Shown here piece by piece: positions 42,921 to 52,414 of a DNA stretch of 64,000 nt (position 1 is its first letter; each line of letters opens with the position of its first letter). The DNA comes from Bursaphelenchus xylophilus (lineage: Eukaryota; Nematoda; Chromadorea; Rhabditida; Aphelenchoididae): assembly GCA_904066235.2 (NCBI GenBank), contig CAJFCV020000002.1, positions 5,952,001-6,016,000 on the forward strand, written 5' to 3'. A model generated the notes under the pieces. The model had not been told where the DNA came from. It did not search any database and worked only from the letters and a program-made list of their open reading frames with translations. Made by a program: the position numbers and the translations under genes.

Positions 42921-45900
42921 TTAGATAAACCCGGTATTTCTACTTTTGCCTTTCTTTGTCTTAGCTCCCAATTCAAGGCCTTTGATATATTTCTTTTGTA
43001 TTCCAAGCTCATTCTGGAAGAGTTCTCCAAGGTAATTGACATGGTTTCCATGCACTAGAAGTTGGGGACCTTCACAATTAGGAACGTCTTGGTTTATACT
43101 AGCCCCTGTGGCCATTGCATTTTGAACTTTCTTGGATAGCGCTTTTGCATCAACGCCGAAGAAAGAAAAGTTGCTGACAAGAGTTACTGTCTTATTTCCA
43201 CTTCGTTTTTCCACCTGTAATACAAATAATTATGTGATAAATCTATACCTTGAATTCGATGAATGGTGTTTGATTTCTTTTGATATTCTTCCTCCCGTCT
43301 TCTAGAGTCACCACAATGGTTTTAGTCATATGTGATACCAACTTTTGAACAACATCATTGACGATGACAATGGCGGGAAGGAAGTGCCTCATCAGAGTTT
43401 GTAGATTATCATCCAATTCTATGCCTTTACCATTGTTCCGGATCAGATTCTGAAGACTCTATAAAACGAATTAATGGCTTACTTACATGTTTGGTTCCAT
43501 AGTTCACAACACATTCTCTGACCTGATTCTGTTGGATCACATCTCCTCTTCGGTATCCAAATGGCCCCAAGAATGGCATCACTGCTTCGGTGATGGAAAA
43601 ACATTCGGAGATCCTCGGTCTCCCGATCCCTTTCGGTCCCTCTTCATCATTCGCACCTTGTAATTGCTCTGCTTGTTGTATTAGAGGATGGGAAAAGTTT
43701 ATCTAAAGACTTCCTCTAATTTTAAATTATATCCCACCTCGGTGATTGAGTCGACACCTTTTTTATTGGCTACTTTTAACACTTCTCCATTGCTAAAATC
43801 GTTGACCTTCTTTAAAAAAGTGCTGAATTTTTTAAATGACGTTTTCTTGAGGTTAATGCGAACGCCCTCAGGCAGTTTTTTTAATAAATAAATGGCATAG
43901 AACTGTCCGGCGTCAATGGGCAAGATAGATGAATCCACATTGTTCTTCAGGGCCCAGAAGAAATACTTCCTCAACTATAAAATGGCTCACAATCACTTAA
44001 GATAAAGTTTGCGAGAAATCGAAGGTTCGCAACGACATTGAATTTTTAACATTGTTTTGATTTTTTAACCTCATTTTTTATCTGTTAAACGCATAGAATG
44101 CAGGTGGAAAACCATATTGGCCCATTACCGAGTTATGCCCTCCGGCAAAGATTTCGGGTGACTTCCGCACTGGGGTTTTGGTGGATGCAGGCGCTAAACT
44201 TTGGTATAGTGTTCCGTATAGCCTTTTACACCATTAGACTAAAATAGAATTTTGATAAGCATGTGTCAGTGGTGGGCCAACAGCTTGTCGGAACGTTGAG
44301 ATATGAGCGGTTTTGTGAGTTTTCGTACATGCTTAGTAAACGTTTTAATTGAAAAGTTCAAGATTTTGGCACTTCGGACTAGTAGTACCAAAATTAAAGT
44401 GGTACTTGTGGAACTCCTAGTACACTCCATTTCAAAATGATAGACACGCCTATAAAATTTGCAATTGCGGTGTCGGGGTTCAGTTGACGGATACGAAACC
44501 TAAACAGGTTGAAAGAGGAGGTTTGAAAACCTACACCTACAAATCAATTTTCTCATTGCACTGTAATTGCACTTTACACAAAAGATTTTCCAAATTTTGG
44601 GTGTTTCAAAATGATAGACACGGCTGATATTTTTGCCAAAAACTTGCGAATATGGGCCCCATGGAGCTTGAAATTATTAGTATGACTGTATTGCAACTGT
44701 CTGGACTTTACTGAGCTCAAAAAGCCCAAATTTTAATGCAATTGTCCCGGAATTGCACATATACCTCCATTTTGTGCAATCTGGCCTGCATTTGTCAGAA
44801 GTCCACTTTCCATGGGCACAGACAGTGCAGAAGCGACCTATGGTATGTAATGGCGTAGATCCAGTCAGTTTTCACCGGTATGCAACACAAAAATGCGTGG
44901 CAATTGCAACAAAAACTGATTCCGCTGCGACATAGTCAGCTTTGAAGGCTACCCTACGTTTCGAAACAAGCTAGATGCGAAGAAAGACTTCTTGGCTGGA
45001 ATGTTTAGGGTTTTGTAAATACGTTTAGCACGGTAGCATGTGCAGCATTGCTTCGGCGGGTCCGCAGTGCACCATTATTTTGCGAATCTATGCAGAATAG
45101 GCTTAAAAATGGGTTAAAAAGGGCTTTTTGCAAACTTGACGTTTTCTGGCGTTGGCCCGACTGAACGTGGACATAAGGATTATGTAATAACGTTTGTTTG
45201 TGGGTTTTCAAGATAGTTCAGAGCTTTTTGGGTTGTGCAAACGACAGGCACCCGCTTGAGAAGCTTTAAAAGTGACGACTTTCGCTGCGGAATCAGTTTT
45301 CGTTGCAATTTCCACGCATTTTTGTGTTGCATACCGGTGAAAACTGACTGGATCTACTCCATTACATACCATAGGTCGCTTCTGCACTGTCTGTGCCCAT
45401 GGAAAGTGGACTTCTGACAAATGCAGGCCAGATTGCACAAAATGGAGGTATATGTGCAATTCCGGGACAATTGCATTAAAATTTGGGCTTTTTGAGCTCA
45501 GTAAAGTCCAGACAGTTGCAATACAGTCATACTAATAATTTCAAGCTCCATGGGGCCCATATTCGCAAGTTTTTGGCAAAAATATCAGCCGTGTCTATCA
45601 TTTTGAAACACCCAAAATTTGGAAAATCTTTTGTGTAAAGTGCAATTACAGTGCAATGAGAAAATTGATTTGTAGGTGTAGGTTTTCAAACCTCCTCTTT
45701 CAACCTGTTTAGGTTTCGTATCCGTCAACTGAACCCCGACACCGCAATTGCAAATTTTATAGGCGTGTCTATCATTTTGAAATGGAGTGTACTATGGAAA
45801 CAAAAGTTGACTACGGCCTTAAATACCCTATGGGCTAAATCATAAATGTAGATATGGTTCCCACCAGAGATTGCCACGGTCAAAATTTCGGCTCCGGCTC

Positions 45901-47603
45901 TTAGCTCCCAGTGCCGGAGCCGAGGCCAAATTTGCAGCTCCGGCTCTTGGCTCCGTGCAAAATTTAAAAAGGCCTCCGGCTCCGAATCCCGGCTCCTATG
46001 CAAAATGTTTTTTTAGAAGTATTTTTCCAAAAATAAAAGTTATTAGTGCCAGCCAACGTTTTTGCAGTCAAGTGACATCCTCCGCAGTGTTTTTTCAAGC
46101 AATTTGGTTTAACAAGATCACGAAATTTTTACTTTTCTGACCGCTGGGAAGCCTGGCTCCGACTTTGGGCTCGGGAGCCGGAGCCGACCCCAAAATTTCC
46201 GGCTCCGGCTCTGAGCGGCTCCGGAGCCGTGGCAATCTCTGGTTCCCATCAGTTAAAAATTGAACGTCGCCAGCTAAACAGGAAAAGTTTCAATTTCTCG
46301 CTAACTGTCTCTGAAAAAAACGATGTCATTAACCGCCAGTCAGGTGTGGACATAGGAAAAAAATCTTTTTTGCATTACTAAAAATGATTGTAAGCCATAA
46401 GAAAATTTAACGGGAAATTTCTTACAATAACAATTAGAATAAGTGTTATCAAACTCAAACGGTTTGAAAAAAGTTAATTTCCGTCTTCTTTTCGATATTC
46501 GCACCCAGTCGGACCCGAACTCAGCTCGCAGGATTAGTAGTCCCGGCCACTATGTCACAAAGTTTATCGCTGCTTTTTCAAAACTTTTTTTTTCGATTAC
46601 TTCTAGAGTAGCATGTTACGATGATTACAAAAATCGTAAAATCGCCTGTGAAATTTTCAGAATGAAAGATTCTACCACCGTTTTTATCGGCCGATACGGC
46701 ATCTTACAGATAGGAAATCGGAAAAATAATGGTTCCATTATCGATCTTTTTCTATGTCCACGGATACTGACTGCACTGAATAAGAAACCGTCTTTTAAAA
46801 AAGAGTACTTTTTCGTCGTTTTCTTCCACGCTGTCTTCGTTTTCTTCTTTTTCTTCCTTCTCTTCTACTTTCTCTTCTTCTGGTTCCTGATTTAATTGTA
46901 ATACGGACTCAATCGTAGATCCCAAATCTTCTTCAACCTCATCCGTTGCTGATTGAAATATGGTCTCTAATTGAATTATGGGTGGATTTCCCTTAGCTCC
47001 CTCATCCCATAGATGATCATGGATAACATGATGAACAGTAACCCCTCGTCCTTTCATTCCACATGCTCTCATCTCTTGTGAAGACATCAGCGAGACTCCC
47101 ACTGCCACAGGACCACTCACAGTCCCATGTTTTCCAGAATAAATACCAATAGAAACGGGAGAATTGACCGGGAATTCGGGGAACTTGTAATCCGGATGAA
47201 TAAAAACGCCTGAAGATATAAGCCTAAACAGGTCCACCCACCAGGAAGCATTAAATCTGCACCATTTTGAATAAATTCAAATACTTGATCATGAATTAAA
47301 AGAATAGGAATGGCGGCCGGAAATTGCCACAGAAAATATAAAGTAGGGTAGATGTTAGCATCATCCGAAATGTTGAAGAAAACAGGAGTTCTTTCACAGA
47401 AGTAGACATTTACTTCTCTTTGTTGAAAGTTGATCACTTTACAGATGGAAAAAACTGCCTTGGACGGGAATTTATCGACGGAATCAGATGGAAAAGACGC
47501 AAAAAGCTTCTTCCTGTGGGAATCTTGTTTTGTTATATTGGCCCTACCTTTCAGAGTTCCTTATATTTGTATTACTCTTTACGGAAAATGGCTTTTTGAA
47601 CAT
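42921..47603 (-). CDS. EIF2D: Eukaryotic translation initiation factor 2D (ligatin)
   Basis: Seven exons (47603-47548, 47513-47242, 47209-46809, 43974-43738, 43702-43487, 43458-43249, 43214-42921) encode 561 aa. eIF2D delivers tRNA to the ribosomal P site and recycles 40S complexes. Domains: MFKKPFSVKSNTNIR and the DUF1947-like region with YPTLYFLWQFP and NGADLMLPG; PUA domain (VSIGIYSGKHGTVSGPVAVG...MKGRGVTVHHVIHDHLW); an acidic Glu-rich linker; winged helix (FFWALKNNV, LKKTSFKKFSTFLKK); SWIB-like region (IELDDNLQTLMRHF); C-terminal SUI1 domain (KRSGNKTVTLVSNFSFFGVDAKALSKKVQ, HGNHVNYLGELF). Intron 3 (46808-43975, 2.8 kb) is stuffed with inverted-repeat elements. The ATG directly follows TTGTTTCCAG and the upstream gene ends 153 bp away, suggesting an operon. 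Confidence 0.94.
44423..45789. mobile_element. TA-flanked foldback element with nearly identical 510-bp arms
   Basis: The arms (44423-44930 and 45283-45789) are inverted copies with only a few differences seen, around a ~350-bp unique centre. The ends read TA-CACTCC...GGAGTG-TA, consistent with a TA target duplication as in Tc1/mariner elements. Each arm contains the same open frame of about 60 codons, which is simply a by-product of the symmetry. No transposase is present. It lies in intron 3 of eIF2D. Confidence 0.85.
45865..46241. mobile_element. hAT-type MITE
   Basis: Termini CAGAGATTGCCACGG and CCGTGGCAATCTCTG are perfect 15-bp inverted repeats that begin CAnnG as in hAT elements. The flanking 8-mers GTTCCCAC (45857-45864) and GTTCCCAT (46242-46249) match at 7 of 8, a typical hAT target-site duplication. 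The interior is rich in GGCTCCGG repeats near both ends. Confidence 0.85.
46333..46775. repeat. Inverted-repeat element with tRNA-like block
   Basis: CCAGTCAGGTGTGGACATAG on the left is answered by CTATGTCCACGGATACTGAC on the right. The minus strand of 46511-46557 contains A-box-like TGACATAGTGG and B-box-like AGTTCGGGTCC, with a perfect 5-bp anticodon-type stem (CGGGA/TCCTG) and 7-nt loop between, but box spacing is short (36) so the D arm is incomplete. The terminal GTGGACATAG phrase is shared with the palindrome at 28355-30378. Confidence 0.6.
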
Positions 47604-47756
47604 CTGGAAACAATTTCACCCTTAAAAAGTGTTACGGTAGTATGATTCACAACTTGCTCAAATTTTCATCCCAATAAATAAGGCAAATACCAAAAAATAA
47701 AGATTTATTTTCTACAAAACACCCGGTATTATGTGACTTGAAAGTTTAGTGTAAGA

Positions 47757-48458
47757 TCATCGATGATTCGGTTGAAGTTGGGCCCCAATTCGTTGGAGGA
47801 ACAGTTTGACTCTACCCTCCGCTTCTTGGTGATATTTCCTGTTGATATGCTTCTTCACAGCGCCTCCGTTACCGAACATGTGCGAGAATCTTATAAAAGG
47901 TTTTTTGATGAAAGCAGCATTTGCACTTTGGGCTTTACTCGGAGGAAAGAGGGAACAATACCTAACTTGAAAGTTAATTTTAGAGAGAACCACTTACCGA
48001 CAAAAGAGCCCCTTATACATTGGCGAATAGACCATGGAGTTGCAATCCGTTCTTTCCGTGAAACTCGGATTCAATCTTCTGACAATCTTTTTTCCGTTTA
48101 GAATCCTAGTTTCATACGGCCATTCATGTAGCGGAGGTTTTGGAGGCGTGTAATAATTGTTAAGGAAATGCAGTCGCTGTTGAGGCATCAGTTTCTCCGG
48201 CCCGATCTTAATTGCATGACCAAAATCATCGGGATTTACTTCAGCATATCGATTGCCACAGAAAGGAATCACATTCTCCGGCAAATGTTTTGAGGTACAT
48301 GGCCCGTTCATCTGCGCCAAACATGGCTGGAGAGGTATCATGCCAGAGAGATCATGTCCGTGGAAATCTAAATGAATAAAAATCATATAAATATTGTACT
48401 TACTCTGATCCCAGCTAAACTGATCCAGTTTGTCTAGGAGTTCATAAGCTGTAGGCAT
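47757..48458 (-). CDS. Unrecognised 209-residue protein
   Basis: Three exons (48458-48404, 48367-47998, 47961-47757) in phase encode 209 aa. The sequence is Pro-, Asn- and Tyr-rich without membrane segments: MPTAYELLDKLDQFSWDQ, then a Cys-containing part (LQPCLAQMNGPCTSKHLPEN, IPFCGNRYAEVNPDDFGHAI), a basic Pro-rich middle (NYYTPPKPPLHEWPYETRIL) and a basic C-terminus (KKHINRKYHQEAEGRVKLFL). This composition would fit an RNA- or ribosome-associated protein, perhaps mitochondrial, but I cannot place it. The last intron needs the CAAGTTAG acceptor to stay open. It is upstream of eIF2D in the same orientation, 153 bp apart, and diverges from EMC1 with only 207 bp between starts. Confidence 0.7.
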
Positions 48459-48665
48459 TAACAAGATTTCTCCACCTTCTGGCTCTCAATCCGGATATCC
48501 ACAAACAACGAAAATTTACTCAAAATCTTTTTTCGAAAACCGAAATAAAAAGATTTTGGCAATTTTAAGTTTTTTGGTTTGGCAACGAAACATTTAATTG
48601 GCATTGCGCACTTATTTGCATATTTTTTGTTGAATTATTTTTGGTTTGTTACAATTAGAATCTCG

Positions 48666-51600
48666 ATGAAAGGGAGTATGAGCTTGCTCCTTCCATTATT
48701 CTTCTTGTTTGGTACGGGATTTTGTCTTTTCGAAGATCAAATTGGAAAATGGGATTGGTAGGTTATAATGGTAACATTTAGTAACAAATTCAGGAAATTT
48801 GATGGTATTGGATGCCTTGTTGACGTTCATTGCTCAAGGAGGGCTGACGGTGGCGATATTTTAGTGGTTTCAACTGTGAAGAATGTAATTGCGTCTGTTA
48901 ACCTGAATTCAGGAGGCCTAGGTAGGTTTATAACTTCGCTATGTTTCCAACTCATTGAGTTCAGTTTGGCGACAACTCAACGAAGAAAAACCACAGGCTT
49001 CTCCTCAAATTTTTGTTGACGGAAATGGTAAGTTTCGAATACTTGTGCAATTTGTTTTGTGTTAAGATGTGGTGACTCTTTTAAATGGTGGTGAATATAT
49101 TCGGGTCTTTGACGTAAACACTGGTGGTCTAAAATCTCAGAAGAGACTCTCCGTCAGTAGATTGGCGTAAGTTCGGAGTTTTAATTTGAATGCGTTTGTT
49201 TTTTAGGGTAGACCATCTTGCTAAATTTGAGAATGCCATTTTTGTGCTTCTGAAAAACGAATTGAAAGCCTTCGAAGCTGGAGACTCCCCCATTTGGAGC
49301 AAAACTTTAGATGCGGATATTGAATGGAACCGGGTATTTGCTATAGGAAAGGAGATTGTGGTTATTGGAAAACAAAAAACTGGGAAATTGGTAACAAAAA
49401 CATTTAGTGTAGAAGGAAATCAACTCAATTCTGATTCCAACTTTGACATTCTTTTGGATGGGTAGGTTACTTCAACCTGAGTAGTTTGAGCTCTTTGTTC
49501 ATCCATAATAAGAAAGTTTAGCGTTGTGTATTCCGACCGATCGTTGGCCGTTTTGAATGGAGGTAATCTAAAGGCTGTTTTCTTCAAGAACGGTGGAGAA
49601 CGGGCTGGTTTTACCTTAAAGTCTGCTGCCGGAGAACTTCAATCTCTTGGGCAAAACTTCTACTTATTAAAAAGCTCCGGTGGCTGGAATTTTGTTGAAG
49701 TTACCGAAAATGGAATTCAGGAACATCAAAAGACAAATGCTGGGGATAAGGCCACAATGACATTAAACTCAGCTCGCGAACCAATCTTTGCTGTCTACTA
49801 TGAAGCTAAAAAGAAGTTAAGAATCCTGCGCAACTCCGAGACTTTTGATTTGGATATTGAGAACAAGGATCAGGCCCCGGTTCAGAAGATTGCTTTAATA
49901 AGTTCTGAAGATCGAAAACAATATCAAATTATTCTGATAAGGAAGGATTGCCGGATCGATTTCTTTGAGGGCCGAAAAACGTCCAGAATTCCTACTTTGG
50001 AATGGAGTCGGTTTGAAGGGCTGACTTCGATTAGTTCCGTCGAGATGGTTGACTTGCCCTTGTCTGATGCCCAGGCAACTATTGAATCTGAATTTAGTGC
50101 AGTTGATGGTACGTATATTTTCTTGATTGATTCTATTTTTAGCTCCCTTATGGAAGTCTTTTCTTCTTCGCATCTACGGACAGTCCGAACAGTTGAGACA
50201 CACAGTTCTTTCGTTCGTCCATCGACTTTTCACATCTCTGGAAGCAGTCTCAGGAGGACGGAGCTCAGTGACTGTTGTTCTTCGGGATCTCTTTGGTCTG
50301 AATCTGATTTCATCGAGAACGCTGCATCCTGGATCCTTCATTGGGGCCGACAAAGACAAAATCGGGATGGAAAGGGATTACTTTAATCTAAGAAAGGTTG
50401 TTGTTGTAAGCACTCTGGATGGATCGGTGTATGGCATCCACAATGATCATGGGGTCATTTTGTGGTCTCTTTATCTGGGCACTCAGTTTGAACCTTTAAA
50501 GACGCAATTGGGTGAAAAGAAGGTCCCGTTGTTCCTCCAAAGGTCTACATCACATTATCAATATGATGCACAGGCGGCTGTTGTTCACAATTTGAAGGTA
50601 ATTTTGTTTTATTTTTTCGAAGCTAAACGTTTATATTTTAGGGAGATAAAAAGACGCGGGTTGTGTTATTTGACCCAGTTTCTGGTGAGGTTCAGAACTC
50701 TCACACCTTTAATCAACTTCGAAGAGTTGAGTTGTCTCCGTTTGTGAATGATCAGCAGCTGAATCCGCTTCTCTTGGTGGATGTCACCGAAAAGATTCAA
50801 TTCTTGCCTCCTTTACCTTCTTCATTCCAATCTATTCAATCTCTACATCTATTTAATATCCAAGTCGATGACGGTTTATTGAGTGGAGGGCGGGTTAACA
50901 CAACTACAAATTCATTTGTTAACTTGTGGGAGACAAGGCTGAATCTGGGTCCGGATGAAAAGATTAAGGCTGTTCAGGGAAAGCCTCCAAATCGTAGGTT
51001 TTTTTTCTGATTCCCAACTTGACTCTTTTACTTTGTGATCTACCGTATCCTTTACAGAGAAAGTCCATAGTCAAGGAAAAGTTTTGGGCGACAGAAATGT
51101 TTTATACAAATACTCGAACCCCAATTTAATTGCGATTCTGACCGTGGACCGAGCACATACTACTCTCACATTATATCTTGTTGATGTTGTCACTGGGGAA
51201 ATAATCCATGTTGCAAAGCATGATCGGGCTTATGAACCGGTTACACTATTACACTGTGAAAATTGGGTTGCGGTATGTTAATATTACGACTGACTTTGAT
51301 ATTGTAATGTTTTAGTACACATACTGGAACGAGAAGGCTCGGAGGACAGAGATTGGAGTGGTCGAGCTGTACGAAGGTATGGAACAAACTAATGGAAGGT
51401 ACTTTAATTCATACACGGGTCTCAAGAATCCATTGGAAGTTATTTCTAAATCATTTGTTTTCCCTCAAGGAGTCAGCGCGATTGGAGCCTCCGATACTGG
51501 CAAGTTATTTTTGACGTGTGTGTGAAAAATATTTTTAGAGCTTGGCTTAACTACCAGATCTGTATTGATCGCCATGCCTTTTGGTGGTGTAATGGAAGTG

Positions 51601-52047
51601 TCTAGGAGGGTTCTGGATGCCAGAAGACCCTTGGAAATGACAGCTGAGCTCAGGGAAGAGATGGTTATCCCTTATATCCCCGAGATCCCTATTGCTACGG
51701 AAGATTTGATCAATTATAATCAGACCGTCCTCCAAGTCAAAGGAATCAAAACTTCGTAAGTTTTTCTTTGATTTATGAGAAAGTGAGGCCATCTGTAAAA
51801 CTAATGGTAACTCTGGTTTAAATATTGAACAAATTTTAGACCGTCGGGGCTAGAATCAACTAGCTTAATGTTTGCTTATGGGTTGGACTTGTTCTACACT
51901 CGATTAACGCCTTCAGGCACTTTCGATATTCTAAAAGATGACTTTGATTACATCCTGATTTCGTTGGTAATGATTGCCCTGGTGGTAGCCAGTGTGGTGT
52001 GTAAGAGGTTATCGCGGTATCAAACTCTCAAACAGTCGTGGGCTTAA
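48666..52047 (+). CDS. EMC1: ER membrane protein complex subunit 1 (EMC1)
   Basis: Twelve exons (48666-48757, 48794-48921, 48965-49027, 49067-49166, 49207-49461, 49522-50108, 50143-50597, 50642-50993, 51058-51272, 51316-51499, 51539-51755, 51840-52047) encode 951 aa (human 993). EMC inserts tail-anchored and multi-pass proteins in the ER. A signal peptide (MSLLLPLFFLFGTGFCL) precedes FEDQIGKWDWK, the PQQ-like beta-propeller repeats (lumenal) and the conserved C-terminus: GLTTRSVLIAMPFGGVME, LINYNQTVLQVKGIKTSPSG, YGLDLFYTRLTPSGTFDIL, one membrane helix (YILISLVMIALVVASVVC) and a short cytosolic tail. The intron after 51499 begins GCAAGT, a GC-AG intron. Exon 4 uses a GTTAAG acceptor. Confidence 0.95.
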
Positions 52048-52414
52048 ACGATTCTCACTTAAACATTCTTAATTGCCTATTTTGTAAAATTAATAAAGTT
52101 ATCAGGGTATTATACTCAGTCTTTATTATTATTTTATACTAGTATCCTTCCGTGAATGCATGGGTCTTGCTCTAGTCTTACTTCAGTTTTTTGCATCATC
52201 ATTGTTACCGGGGTATCACCGCACATTGTTCTTCAAATATTCCATAAGCTTCTCCTTTTTGTCATTAAATTCTTAAGTGTTAGGATGAATCGTTTACTAT
52301 CTATCTATTGGGTTGCTCGCTAAGGGGCCAGTCCTAGCGAGTAAAAAATGAGGAACGTAACAATACAAAAAAATGAAACAAAATAACGGTAACTGCCTGA
52401 TTATCAGAGCCGAT
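52048..52414. other. Convergent intergenic region EMC1-myosin
   Basis: Holds both 3' UTRs. AATAAA occurs at about 52091 on the plus strand for EMC1. No repeat recognised. Confidence 0.4.

Noticed and set aside
44753..44935. 60-codon frame duplicated at 45208-45459
   Set aside because: Identical only because the foldback arms are identical; no start context, splice signals or family.
46443..46895. 150-codon plus-strand frame ending in a run of Phe
   Set aside because: The 3' part is antisense to the Glu-rich linker of eIF2D and the 5' part is inside a repeat.
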